The notes beneath the pieces are model-generated. The model saw only the letters and a program-made list of their open reading frames with translations, was not told the DNA's origin and made no database searches. 64,000 bases of DNA, taken from assembly GCA_964401705.1 (NCBI GenBank), contig CAYNZJ010000001.1, positions 62,001 to 126,000 of the forward strand, read 5' to 3'. The position numbers and the translations under genes are program-made. This document shows, in pieces, positions 25,293 to 33,476 of this stretch. Position 1 is the first letter of the stretch, and each line of letters begins with the position of its first letter. The DNA comes from 2-01-FULL-33-17 sp964401705. GTDB taxonomy: Bacteria; Patescibacteriota; Minisyncoccia; Phycocordibacterales; UBA9973.

Positions 25293-27233
25293 TTATGGTT
25301 TAATTAATGTTTTACCTGGAATTTTGTTTTGACCTGATTCTTTATGGACGGAATAAACAATACAAGCTTTTGAATCCTCATTTGCAAAATCAAAATCAGG
25401 AACTAAAAATGTTGTTATGTTTTTAAATGACGGACTTAAACCAAAATCAGCATTTACACTTATTCGCATTGATTGACCAGGAGAAAGAGTTATTGGTTTG
25501 GAAAGTTTAATTGTTTGGGGAATTGGGTTTTTATCAACATCATAAAATGGTCCTTTGAATGATTTAGTTGAACCGAGTACGTTATTTTTTTCATCATAGA
25601 CTTTGTAATTAATCATATATCTTAAAGAAGAATTACCATTAGCTAATTCAGTCCCAACTAATTTAATACCAGTAATAACAATATTACCATCAAAAACAAC
25701 ATTTCCTGGATCATCATACTTTAGAACCCAAGTTCCAATATTTTCATCTACAAGAACATCTGATGAAAATGAAACTTTTATTGGATTATATGCAGTCACA
25801 TTTAAATCACCACCTTTTTTAGAATATTTATAAGTTAAGACAACACCGCCGGCTAATTGCCTTTCCGCAGGACCAGGGTATTTTACACCATATTGTTTCA
25901 TCTTATCCCAACTTACTCCATTAATAGATGACCAGACATCATAACTAAGGATACGCCCATTATCAAACCCCCCAAGTGTCCAAAGTTTATTATTAAAAGC
26001 AACCATTGTGGAATAGTATCTTGGAGACAATAGTTTAGTAGTATTGTTTGAAACCAACTTCCAATCTTTACCATTTGTGGTTTTTATAACCATCGGAGCT
26101 CCTGTTTTGCGATTTGATGATATAACCCAAGCTTCTCCACGGAAGATTACAGGTATTGGATTTGTATTCCAAGCAATATCTAAAACTTGATCATTTTTAC
26201 CATCGATTTTAAATTCACCTTCATCGCGCCAATTTACACCATCAATTGATGAATAGATCTTTTTTTGACTACCGTATTCGTCTTTATTATTTGTAACGAC
26301 ATACCAAATTCGCCCATTTAATACATATGCACCTAAAGAATTACTAATGTATCCGCTTTTAGCATTACTTACTACATCTGAACCCCCTAAATTACCATAA
26401 GCGTTACCGTCCCATGGGTTTGTTTTTATTTCTTGGTTCCAAGTTATTCCATCAACAGAGCTCCAAATACCCACAGATTTTTGACTTGAAATAAACCAAA
26501 ATTTGTTTTTGAAATAAACCATTGAGCGATCATATTCGCGCAAAGTTGGAGGTAATTCACTAAGATATGTCCAATTGACCATATCTGTTGAATTGTAGAC
26601 ACTATTATCATGAGTTCCACTTGGAGTATATTTACCACCAAAAACATAAGCTGTATTGTTAACTACGAGTGGCATTATTTCCCATTTTTCACCCATTGCT
26701 GTTGATTTGGCAACCTCTATCCAATTTTCACCATCAATTGTAGACCAAATATTAGAACTTCTACCTAGATTGTTTTTACTAAGGTCAAAAGTCTCTCCTA
26801 ATAAAATATATAATTTTTCACGATCATAAATACCACAAGAATTTGGTAAATTAGCTTGGCCAAATTCAGGTCTTAAATTTGCAGGAACTTCTGCTGGTTT
26901 TTCATTACCACCCCGAAAGATAGATTTAATATTTTGAATTATTCCCATTTTATTTTCTGGCTCTGGCTCTAATTCTGATTCTTCGTTTTCATTAAAATTA
27001 AATTCATCTAGGATGATTTCACCATTTTCATCAAACAAAACTGGTTCTGGATTTTTGCCTAAATCCAAATCACCTTCTTCAGATAAAGATTGAAAAACAT
27101 TTGCACCTAATAAATTTGATTTTATATTCCTAAATGCTGGAATATCTACACTTAAAATAGAAACAAAACAGATTATAACAAACACAACTACGAGCACGAT
27201 TAGTCTTTGATTTTTTTGAGAATTACTATTCAT
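25293..27233 (-). CDS. Anchored Kelch/beta-propeller-like surface protein
   Basis: A 646-residue protein with an N-terminal membrane helix (about 11-30) and an extracytoplasmic body. Residues about 130-480 contain five to six repeats of the type W-S-S-x-D-G-x-x-W (IWSTIDGENW, IWSSVDGITWN, IYSSIDGVNWR, VWSSINGVSWDK), combined with G-G-K/G-G-F turns as in Kelch or exo-alpha-sialidase-like propellers. The C-terminal part (about 485-620) looks like an immunoglobulin-like beta domain (LSPGQSMRISVNADF). It has its own terminator. Binding partner unknown; surface display is inferred from the anchor. Confidence 0.75.
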   Translation of the reverse strand: MNSNSQKNQRLIVLVVVFVIICFVSILSVDIPAFRNIKSNLLGANVFQSLSEEGDLDLGKNPEPVLFDENGEIILDEFNFNENEESELEPEPENKMGIIQNIKSIFRGGNEKPAEVPANLRPEFGQANLPNSCGIYDREKLYILLGETFDLSKNNLGRSSNIWSTIDGENWIEVAKSTAMGEKWEIMPLVVNNTAYVFGGKYTPSGTHDNSVYNSTDMVNWTYLSELPPTLREYDRSMVYFKNKFWFISSQKSVGIWSSVDGITWNQEIKTNPWDGNAYGNLGGSDVVSNAKSGYISNSLGAYVLNGRIWYVVTNNKDEYGSQKKIYSSIDGVNWRDEGEFKIDGKNDQVLDIAWNTNPIPVIFRGEAWVISSNRKTGAPMVIKTTNGKDWKLVSNNTTKLLSPRYYSTMVAFNNKLWTLGGFDNGRILSYDVWSSINGVSWDKMKQYGVKYPGPAERQLAGGVVLTYKYSKKGGDLNVTAYNPIKVSFSSDVLVDENIGTWVLKYDDPGNVVFDGNIVITGIKLVGTELANGNSSLRYMINYKVYDEKNNVLGSTKSFKGPFYDVDKNPIPQTIKLSKPITLSPGQSMRISVNADFGLSPSFKNITTFLVPDFDFANEDSKACIVYSVHKESGQNKIPGKTLIKP

Positions 27234-27293
27234 TGGGGATTACATAATATGATTAATATATACATTTTAACACTTTTCACAAAATAAATACAA

Positions 27294-27319
27294 AAAACTG
27301 GGGATAAATCCCCGGTTTT
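27294..27319 (-). terminator. Intrinsic terminator of the aldolase gene
   Basis: An 11-bp stem with loop TAAA (AAAACTGGGGA/TCCCCGGTTTT, one G-T pair) is followed on the minus strand by TTTTGTATTT. It lies 19 bases past the fba stop. Confidence 0.88.
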
Positions 27320-27337
27320 CATCATAATTTATAAGTC

Positions 27338-28225
27338 TTAATTTATATGATTAAATAATTTTAATCTAGATTCTACTATTTTTTCTATTGCTTCAACTGC
27401 CGGAGTTAATAGTTTGGCAGGGGTGATTTCATTAGGGTTTGCATCAATTGCTTTATCAACCGCATCACGATAAGCCAACCTTAGCTCAGAATTTATGTGG
27501 ACAATACAAATTCCAGATTTGATAGCATTGGTAAAGTCTTCATCGCGCAAACCTGACCCACCGTGCAGTACTAATGGGACTTGTGTAATTTCGGCAATCT
27601 TTTTAACCAAATCAGCATCAATGTGCGGTTTACCAGATTTTATAAGCCCATGAATAGAACCAACTGATGGAGCAAATAAATCAATACCAGTTGCATCAAC
27701 AAAATCTTTTGCATCACTAGGTGTAGTTAAAATACCAGCACCTTCGGGGATTGATTCTTTGATATCAGACCCAGAACCAATAAACCCAAGCTCAGCTTCG
27801 ACTAAAATATCTCGGCCAGTATTTTTAATAACTTCATGCGCATAATCAACACATTGTTTAGTTAAAGCAATATTTTCAGCATGGGGTAATTTTGCAGCAT
27901 CAATTATAACCATATCAAAACCAATATCAATGCAAGCTTTGACAGATTCAAAACTACTATGGTGGTCCGCATTTAAAAATATTGGGTAATTATCGCGTTC
28001 GCGAATGGTTTTAACAAGTGCGGTAACTTCAGCAAGTCCAGCGAATTTTTCCTCACCTTCACTAACGCCAATAATTACTGGCACTAATTCCCCTACTTCA
28101 TCTGATAATTTTTTAGCCCCATTGTAAATACCGTGCAGGCCTTCTAAATTTGAAATATTAAAATGCCCAATAGCTACAGATTTATCTTGAGCATCTTTTA
28201 TATATTCACGTAATTTCTTAATCAT
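27338..28225 (-). CDS. fba: Class II fructose-bisphosphate aldolase
   Basis: A 295-residue zinc-dependent aldolase that splits fructose-1,6-bisphosphate into glyceraldehyde-3-phosphate and dihydroxyacetone phosphate. Visible are SVAIGHFNISNLE at the N-terminus, the zinc-binding LNADHHSS, EAELGFIGSG, SVGSIHGLI with a zinc-ligand His, and VLHGGSGL, the phosphate/zinc loop. Length is standard. It is divergent from the sugar-kinase gene, with back-to-back leaderless-type promoters. It feeds the same triose pool as gap and the transketolase genes nearby. Confidence 0.93.
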   Translation of the reverse strand: MIKKLREYIKDAQDKSVAIGHFNISNLEGLHGIYNGAKKLSDEVGELVPVIIGVSEGEEKFAGLAEVTALVKTIRERDNYPIFLNADHHSSFESVKACIDIGFDMVIIDAAKLPHAENIALTKQCVDYAHEVIKNTGRDILVEAELGFIGSGSDIKESIPEGAGILTTPSDAKDFVDATGIDLFAPSVGSIHGLIKSGKPHIDADLVKKIAEITQVPLVLHGGSGLRDEDFTNAIKSGICIVHINSELRLAYRDAVDKAIDANPNEITPAKLLTPAVEAIEKIVESRLKLFNHIN

Positions 28226-28231
28226 AAGGGT

Positions 28232-28240
28232 ATTATAACA
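28232..28240 (-). promoter_or_regulatory. Extended -10 promoter of fba, likely leaderless
   Basis: The minus strand reads TGTTATAAT, then six bases, then ATG at 28225. Confidence 0.7.
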
Positions 28241-28253
28241 TATAAAAAGCTCG

Positions 28254-28262
28254 TGCTATAAT
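28254..28262 (+). promoter_or_regulatory. Extended -10 promoter of the sugar-kinase gene, likely leaderless
   Basis: The plus strand reads TGCTATAAT, then six bases, then ATG at 28269. It is the mirror image of the fba promoter in a 43-base divergent gap. Confidence 0.7.
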
Positions 28263-28268
28263 AGCCAT

Positions 28269-29267
28269 ATGAGTAATATACAATTTTTAGGTATTGGAGA
28301 CATGGTAACCGATGCTTTTATTGACCTTAAAGATGCAGCAGTGCATTGTAATATTAATAATACGAGTTGCGAACTATGTGTTAAATTTGGACAAAAAGTC
28401 CCATATGAAAGTGTTACAGAGATTCGAGCTGTTGGGAACAGTATTAATGCTACAGTATCGGCTAGCCGATTAGGTTTAACTACTGGAGTTGTAACTGCTA
28501 CTGGAGATGATAGATTTGGAGAAGAAGCAAGAGAAACTTTGCAACAAGAAAAGGTTATAACTGATTTTGTTTACAAAGATAATCGTTACCCTACAAATTA
28601 TCATTATGTATTAAAATACGGACCAGAAAGAACAATCTTAATCAAACATGCGCCGTTTAATTATGAATTACCCAAAGAAGATACAACTATTGGTTGGGTT
28701 TATTTTTCATCTATTGGCGAACATGCATTACCTTTTCATCATGAAATAGTTAAATGGTTAAATGATCGACCAAATACAAAATTAGCTTTTCAACCGGGAA
28801 CATTTCAAATGAAAGTTGGAACAGAAGAATTAAAAGATATTTATCATAGAACCGAATTATTTTTTTGTAATAAAGAAGAAGCTCAAACTATTTTAAAAAA
28901 TAAAACTGATGATATTAAAGAATTATTAACTGGTATTCGTGATTTAGGTCCCAAATACATCGTAGTTACTGATGGTCCCAAAGGATTATACGCATACAAT
29001 AGCAGTATAAATAAATTCTATAGTTTACCAATGTATCCGGATATTGCCCCACCAGTAGAGCGAACTGGAGCTGGGGATGCAACATCATCTACAGTAACTG
29101 CTATGATAGCACTGGGTAAAAGCTTTGAAGAAGCGTTACCGTATGGCCCAATAAATAGTATGAATGTTGTACAATATATCGGTGCTCGTGAAGGTTTACT
29201 ATCAAAAGAAAAAATTGAAGAATACCTGACCAAAGCCCCAGAGAATTACAAACTTACAGAAATATAA
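28269..29267 (+). CDS. PfkB/ribokinase-family sugar kinase
   Basis: A 332-residue kinase of the PfkB family. The N-terminus QFLGIGDMVTDAFI, the middle GNSINATVSASRLGL with GDDRFGEEA, and the C-terminal PVERTGAGDATSSTVTAMI with the catalytic Asp and anion hole are all clear. An unusual cysteine cluster near residues 30-42 (CNINNTSCELC) is an insertion in the usual lid region and could bind metal. It is divergent from fba, so phosphorylation of fructose-6-phosphate, tagatose-6-phosphate or a nucleoside would be plausible; the substrate cannot be told. Confidence 0.88.
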   Translation: MSNIQFLGIGDMVTDAFIDLKDAAVHCNINNTSCELCVKFGQKVPYESVTEIRAVGNSINATVSASRLGLTTGVVTATGDDRFGEEARETLQQEKVITDFVYKDNRYPTNYHYVLKYGPERTILIKHAPFNYELPKEDTTIGWVYFSSIGEHALPFHHEIVKWLNDRPNTKLAFQPGTFQMKVGTEELKDIYHRTELFFCNKEEAQTILKNKTDDIKELLTGIRDLGPKYIVVTDGPKGLYAYNSSINKFYSLPMYPDIAPPVERTGAGDATSSTVTAMIALGKSFEEALPYGPINSMNVVQYIGAREGLLSKEKIEEYLTKAPENYKLTEI

Positions 29268-29270
29268 AAT

Positions 29271-29294
29271 AAAAATCCCCAAACGGGGATTTTT
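29271..29294. terminator. Bidirectional intrinsic terminator
   Basis: A 10-bp stem AAAAATCCCC/GGGGATTTTT with loop AAAC sits between the converging sugar-kinase and transketolase genes. Confidence 0.9.
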
Positions 29295-29315
29295 ATCAAA
29301 AAATTTTTATGTATT

Positions 29316-30311
29316 TTAAAGTAAACTTTTTACAGCACTAATTATATCTTTGGTGCCCATGCCATAATGTTCGATTAATTCATCGGGTGTACCAGATTGA
29401 CCAAATTTATCCTTCACTCCGATAAATTTAATTTTTATTGGATGATTTTGTGCTAAAAATTCAGCAATTGCACTACCCATACCGCCGGCGATTTGATGTT
29501 CTTCGACAGTTACAATGCCGGATAATTTTTTACCACCATTTTGTACAAATTCTAAAACTCCAATTTCATCTAGTGGTTTAATTGTAGGCAATGCTAACAC
29601 TGATACAAATATTTTTTCTTTTTCTAATTCTTGGGCTACGGACAAGGTTTTGTGTACCAATGCCCCTGTTGCAATTATACCGACTTTGGCTGGTTTACTA
29701 GGTGTCCAATAAACATATGATTTCCCTATTTCAAAAGGGGTTTTGTTAGTTGTGATTATTGGTGTTTTTTCTCGAGCAAGCCTTAAGTAAGTTGGATTTT
29801 TTGTTTTAGAACAAGCAATAGTTGCTAAACTAGCTTGAATACTATCTACAGGAGAAATTACACACATATTTGGGATAATACGCATTAAAGCAATATCTTC
29901 AATGGCTTGGTGCGTACCACCGTCAGGTCCAACAGATATTCCAGCATGAGAGCCGACAATTACAACTTTACGATCATTATATGAAATAGTTGTGCGGATT
30001 TGCTCCCAATTACGACCTGGGCTAAACATTGCATAAGAAGACACAAAAGGAATCTTACCCATAGCCGACATCCCACTGGCAACAGTAACTAAATTTTGTT
30101 CAGCAACACCGACTTCGATAAAACGATTTGGAAATTTGTCGCGAAACAAATGCATTTGAGTGGATTCGGTCAAATCAGCACAAATTCCAACGATGTTTTT
30201 ATTTTTCTCTCCAGCTAAAAGCAAACCCTCACCAAATCCTTTACGAATTGGTAGTTGTTCCACATCATTGTCGAACATTTTATCATTTAAATTTAAATTT
30301 GGATTTAGCAT
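29316..30311 (-). CDS. Transketolase, C-terminal subunit
   Basis: A 331-residue protein comprising the pyrimidine-binding and C-terminal domains of transketolase. Typical blocks: RKGFGEGLLLAG, the glutamate region FIEVGVAEQNLVTVASGMSA, VGSHAGISVGPDGGTHQAIEDIALMR, and EEHQIAGGMGSAIAEFL. With the N-terminal subunit encoded just upstream it makes one thiamine-diphosphate enzyme that moves two-carbon units between sugar phosphates. Split transketolases are normal in archaea, many Firmicutes and CPR bacteria. The start at 30311 is 12 bases after the partner gene ends. Confidence 0.93.
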   Translation of the reverse strand: MLNPNLNLNDKMFDNDVEQLPIRKGFGEGLLLAGEKNKNIVGICADLTESTQMHLFRDKFPNRFIEVGVAEQNLVTVASGMSAMGKIPFVSSYAMFSPGRNWEQIRTTISYNDRKVVIVGSHAGISVGPDGGTHQAIEDIALMRIIPNMCVISPVDSIQASLATIACSKTKNPTYLRLAREKTPIITTNKTPFEIGKSYVYWTPSKPAKVGIIATGALVHKTLSVAQELEKEKIFVSVLALPTIKPLDEIGVLEFVQNGGKKLSGIVTVEEHQIAGGMGSAIAEFLAQNHPIKIKFIGVKDKFGQSGTPDELIEHYGMGTKDIISAVKSLL

Positions 30312-30323
30312 GTTATTTAAAAA

Positions 30324-31190
30324 TTATTGATGTTCACTAATTATTTTACCACCTAATGTGCGGAGTTCACGTAAGGCCATTTCAGCTTCTTCTTTATTTG
30401 GTGGTTTACCATGCCATTTGTAATCACGTTCAAATTCAGCAACCCCACGCCCTGGGATTGTACGTGCAATAATAACTGATGGCTTTTCAGGGACAGCTTT
30501 GGCTTTATTAATAGCATTAAATACTGATTCAAAATTATGACCATCGACTTCTTCTATATGCCAATTAAATGATTTCCATTTTTCAGCAAGATCATCCAGT
30601 GGCATTATGTCTTCGGTATTACCATCGATTTGAATATTGTTACGATCAACAATAGCAATTAAATTATTAAGTTTATATTTTGCTCCAAGCATTATAGCTT
30701 CCCAAGTGTTGCCTTCATTATGTTCCCCATCACTCATTAAACAATATATAAACCGGTTAGTATGAACTGAGTCAGACATTTTATCAGCCAATGCCATACC
30801 AACGGCCTGGGAAAGTCCAGATCCAAGTGGACCAGAACTATTTTCCAGCATTGGTAAATATTCGCGATGTGGATGACCTTGAAGACGGCTCCCAAATTTA
30901 CGCAGTGTCATTAATTCTTCGACTGGGAAATACCCACTATGTGCCATACTAGCGTAAAGTACTGGACAAATATGACCATTAGATAAGACAAGACGGTCTC
31001 TTTGTTCCCAATCTGGTTTTTTAGGATTATGATTTAAAACTTTAAAATAAAGTAGCGCAAAAATATCTGCCATACCCAGTGGTCCTGCAGTGTGGCCAGA
31101 CTTAGCCTCGAGTAACATTGTAATAATGCTTTGCCGAATATCATTGGCTTTTTGTTCTAGGTTTTTTAATTCAGCATTTTCTAAAAACAT
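30324..31190 (-). CDS. Transketolase, N-terminal subunit
   Basis: A 288-residue thiamine-diphosphate-binding half of transketolase. Visible are SGHTAGPLGMADIFALLYF, the GHICPVLYASMAHSGY region, GPLGSGLSQAVGMALA, and the ThDP signature MSDGEHNEGNTWEA...NNLIAIVDRNN, in which GDG is replaced by SDGE followed by the usual D/E-N pairs. Together with the downstream subunit it catalyses the non-oxidative pentose phosphate reactions. A TGTTATAAT box ends seven bases before the ATG, so this is probably the first gene of the pair. Confidence 0.93.
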   Translation of the reverse strand: MFLENAELKNLEQKANDIRQSIITMLLEAKSGHTAGPLGMADIFALLYFKVLNHNPKKPDWEQRDRLVLSNGHICPVLYASMAHSGYFPVEELMTLRKFGSRLQGHPHREYLPMLENSSGPLGSGLSQAVGMALADKMSDSVHTNRFIYCLMSDGEHNEGNTWEAIMLGAKYKLNNLIAIVDRNNIQIDGNTEDIMPLDDLAEKWKSFNWHIEEVDGHNFESVFNAINKAKAVPEKPSVIIARTIPGRGVAEFERDYKWHGKPPNKEEAEMALRELRTLGGKIISEHQ

Positions 31191-31219
31191 ATAATTTATT
31201 ATAACATAAATTATAAATA

Positions 31220-31921
31220 CTAATCATTATTTATTTCAAAAAATAAATCATTAATTGCAAACGATGGGGTTTTGGATTTAAAGATAGCACTACCACAAAC
31301 AAAACGAGTTACCCCAGCATCACGCAATGATTTGATTGTATCAATATTAACTCCACCGTCAACGCTAATTATATGGTTTGGTAAATTTTCTTTTACAAAA
31401 TTAATTCTATCAAATATGGTTTGGTCAAACTGGGCACCTTGAACACCAACATGCTCGATACCCATACACTGCACAAATTTAACCTCATCTTTTAAATCCA
31501 TTATATCTTGTGGGTTTGTATCATGCTCGTATGCAACACCTAGTTCGATTTCGTATTTAAAATAAGGATCTAGATTTTTTATAAAATCTTTAAGCTCATC
31601 TATTTTATTTTGTCCTGTAGGAAAATGAAAAATTATTCTTTTAGGCCCAATTTTAACAAGGTCATTAAAATGAATAGGAATATCATTAATCATTAAATCA
31701 ATTTCATAATCAATATTTTCCCAATTTGGCATGCCAGTATTTTCTTGCAAAATATCTAACCAACTGTCTTGGTACAAATTATCAAACGGCCAAGTTTTAC
31801 CAGTTGTAAATTTACCATCCATTAAATCAAGTTGAACAATAGGCACACTAGTAACCACCTGATTTATTTTATCTTCTAAATCAAAATATGATCGTGGCAT
31901 TATTGCGGGAATTATTTCCAT
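31220..31921 (-). CDS. rpe: Ribulose-phosphate 3-epimerase-like TIM-barrel protein
   Basis: A 233-residue TIM-barrel protein of the ribulose-phosphate 3-epimerase family, which interconverts ribulose- and xylulose-5-phosphate. It keeps IIPAIMPRSY at the start, VQLDLMDGKF (catalytic Asp), CMGIEHVGVQGAQFDQTIFDRI, and SVDGGVNIDTIKSLRDAG (second Asp), with the phosphate-binding FVCGSAIFKS at the end. The usual H-H pair is less clear (IIFHFP), and the middle section is divergent and longer. The ATG at 31921 is used; a second ATG four codons upstream is possible. Context with tkt and rpiB supports the pathway role. Confidence 0.8.
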   Translation of the reverse strand: MEIIPAIMPRSYFDLEDKINQVVTSVPIVQLDLMDGKFTTGKTWPFDNLYQDSWLDILQENTGMPNWENIDYEIDLMINDIPIHFNDLVKIGPKRIIFHFPTGQNKIDELKDFIKNLDPYFKYEIELGVAYEHDTNPQDIMDLKDEVKFVQCMGIEHVGVQGAQFDQTIFDRINFVKENLPNHIISVDGGVNIDTIKSLRDAGVTRFVCGSAIFKSKTPSFAINDLFFEINND

Positions 31922-31933
31922 ATTGGTTAGCAT

Positions 31934-31958
31934 CTAGCCACTAGCAACTAGCGTCTAG
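31934..31958. repeat. CTAG heptad repeat, copy A
   Basis: Four CTAG tetranucleotides spaced exactly seven bases apart (31934, 31941, 31948, 31955), form CTAGNNN. It covers the last five codons and stop of rpiB and runs into the rpe upstream region. A second four-unit copy lies after recR. Confidence 0.8.
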
Positions 31959-32387
31959 CTTGGTAATTCTTCTAATATGACGTTCGTCTTTTGAAAATTG
32001 AGTTTCAATAAAAAGTTTTACACAATCTAATGCTTGCTGGTTTGTAATAAACCTTGCCCCAAGTGATAAAACATTTGCATTATTATGCTGACGAAGAAGC
32101 TTAATGATTTCAGTATCACCACTATAATAAACCCCAGCACGAATACCCACTGTGCGGTTAGCACACATGGCTTCACCTTGGCCTGATCCTCCAAAGATTA
32201 TTCCAAAACTATCAACATCCCTAGACACAGATTCGGAACATAATTTAATAAAGTCTGGATAATCATCAGTATCATCTAAATAATTTGCACCATGGTCAAC
32301 TATTTCATAATCAAGATTAATGAGCTCATTTTTAATAAACTCTTTCATAACGTACCCTGCATGGTCTGTAGCTAAATTTATTTTCAT
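31941..32387 (-). CDS. rpiB: Ribose-5-phosphate isomerase B
   Basis: A 148-residue RpiB/LacAB-type isomerase converting ribose-5-phosphate and ribulose-5-phosphate. Visible are NLATDHAGYVMKEFI with the catalytic Asp-His, DYPDFIKLCSESV, and FGGSGQGEAMCANR, where the usual catalytic Cys of the GTGIG loop is at SGQGEAM (Cys is 2-4 residues later), then NVLSLGARF. The last residues LDASC come from the CTAG heptad repeat and are not part of the conserved fold, so the original C-terminus has probably been altered by the repeat. Confidence 0.9.
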   Translation of the reverse strand: MKINLATDHAGYVMKEFIKNELINLDYEIVDHGANYLDDTDDYPDFIKLCSESVSRDVDSFGIIFGGSGQGEAMCANRTVGIRAGVYYSGDTEIIKLLRQHNNANVLSLGARFITNQQALDCVKLFIETQFSKDERHIRRITKLDASC

Positions 32388-32393
32388 AATTAG

Positions 32394-32402
32394 ATTATAT
32401 CA
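32394..32402 (-). promoter_or_regulatory. Extended -10 promoter of rpiB, likely leaderless
   Basis: The minus strand reads TGATATAAT, six bases, then ATG at 32387. Confidence 0.68.
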
Positions 32403-32407
32403 CAAAA

Positions 32408-32436
32408 AGAAAAACCCATGTAATATGGGTTTTTCT
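32408..32436 (-). terminator. Intrinsic terminator
   Basis: An 11-bp stem AGAAAAACCCA/TGGGTTTTTCT with a 7-base loop ends the zinc-ribbon/RGG gene just upstream of the rpiB promoter. Confidence 0.85.
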
Positions 32437-32447
32437 TAAAAAATAGA

Positions 32448-33122
32448 TTATTTTTTCTTTTTAGCAACAACCTTTTTAACAGGTTTAGCTGGAGTTTTAA
32501 CTGGAGCTTTTTTAACTATTGTTTTAGCTACTGGTTTTACTGTTGGTTTAGCAGATTTTTTAGCTAAAGGTTTTTCTACCGTCTTAGCTTTTGGTTTTGT
32601 AGTAGCTGGAGCTTGAGTTTTCTCTACCATTGATTTTAAAGATTCTGATTTAACTGGAACCGCTGTTGGAAATGGAACATTTGTTACCATTTTAATTAAT
32701 GAATCAAGTTTAGTATTTATCATATCAACTTGTCTTTTTAATTCATCGATTCTTTTGTCGTCACCTGCTGGTTTAGAAAATGCTGGCTTTTGGTCAAACC
32801 CACGAGATCGGTCACCACGATCCTCGTGACGAGGTTTATCAAAAGATCTTGTATCACCGTCTCTTTTAGTTGCAAAACAGTTATTACAAAATACTGGTTT
32901 GTCTCCTGTTGGACGAAACGGAACTTCACATTTACTACTACATTCACTACAAATTGCACTGTGCATTTGAGAGTTTGGTCGATCGAAATCTCTTCCACCA
33001 CCGCGGTTACCTCCACGATCTCCACCAAAACTTCTTCCTCCTCGATCCCCACCTCCAAAACTATTTCTTGGTCGGTCATTTCCACCACCAAAACTTCTTC
33101 CTCCTTTATTAAAATCTTTCAT
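32448..33122 (-). CDS. Zinc-ribbon protein with RGG-like N-terminus and lysine/alanine/proline tail
   Basis: A 224-residue protein in three parts: residues 1-50 are rich in Gly, Arg and Phe (RSFGGG, DRGG and RGGNRGG repeats), as in RNA-binding RGG boxes; residues about 55-83 form a zinc ribbon, ICSECSSKCEVPFRPTGDKPVFCNNCF; residues about 125-145 are a short helix (IDELKRQVDMINTKLDSLIKM), followed by a Lys/Pro/Ala-rich histone-H1-like tail. Proteins with this CxxC ribbon are common in CPR genomes and have no known function. RNA or DNA binding is inferred. It has a TGCTATAAT box eight bases before the ATG and its own terminator. Confidence 0.75.
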   Translation of the reverse strand: MKDFNKGGRSFGGGNDRPRNSFGGGDRGGRSFGGDRGGNRGGGRDFDRPNSQMHSAICSECSSKCEVPFRPTGDKPVFCNNCFATKRDGDTRSFDKPRHEDRGDRSRGFDQKPAFSKPAGDDKRIDELKRQVDMINTKLDSLIKMVTNVPFPTAVPVKSESLKSMVEKTQAPATTKPKAKTVEKPLAKKSAKPTVKPVAKTIVKKAPVKTPAKPVKKVVAKKKK

Positions 33123-33174
33123 ATAGAAAAATTATAGCATTTAAAATTAAAAAAGTCAACTAAATAATACATTA

Positions 33175-33203
33175 TTTACTTAAAACAAAATATGTGATAT
33201 TAT
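33175..33203 (+). promoter_or_regulatory. Promoter of the small RNA
   Basis: TTTACT (33175-33180), 17 bases, TATTAT (33198-33203) with TG just before the -10 box. No reading frame follows; the RNA below does. Confidence 0.6.
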
Positions 33204-33209
33204 TATTTC

Positions 33210-33390
33210 TAATGAAGATATTGTTCTTTCTTAAGAACAAAAAATACCGGAACGCTCTAGGTGTCGCCTGCTACTTTAGAGATATGCTCTTGTTTCCTAA
33301 CTTGGATCGATTCAATGAAGCTTCTAGGGAAACTTGGTGACGTAGGTTCATGGGCAAATTGCTAGTCGAAAAGACTAGCTTTTTTATTTT
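33210..33390 (+). ncRNA. Rod-shaped small RNA, possibly 6S RNA-like
   Basis: A stand-alone transcript of about 180 bases with its own promoter and a strong terminator (GCTAGTC/GACTAGC, loop GAAAA, T run, 33361-33390). It folds as a rod: outer pairing GAAC/GTTC, then GTCGCC/GGTGAC, an asymmetric bubble holding a small hairpin AGAG/CTCT, then GTTTCC/GGGAAAC with CCTA/TAGG, and a terminal loop. Length, rod shape and central bubble resemble 6S RNA, the RNA polymerase regulator, but the sequence does not match one that I can recall. The terminator T run overlaps the duplicated gap tail on the other strand. Confidence 0.5.
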
Positions 33391-33470
33391 ATTGTCTGCC
33401 CTGTTTTTATTACATGATCAACTAATGTATTTGTATATCCAAATTTATTATATCCCCATGTCACATTCAT
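33384..33470 (-). pseudogene. Duplicated 3' end of the GAPDH gene
   Basis: This stretch encodes GYTNTLVDHVIKTGQTIK and a stop, matching the true GAPDH C-terminus (GYTNTLVDHVIKTGQSIK) with one change, and is also close at DNA level over about 70 bases. It lies just after, and in the same frame as, the unknown gene ending at 33477. No complete gene is here, so it is a remnant left by duplication or insertion at the end of gap. Confidence 0.8.
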
Positions 33471-33476
33471 ACCAAA

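Noticed and set aside
32738..33112. Long open frames in other frames and on the plus strand across the zinc-ribbon/RGG gene
   Set aside because: They result from the repetitive Gly/Arg coding sequence; only the minus-strand frame gives a CxxC ribbon and a promoter at the right spacing.
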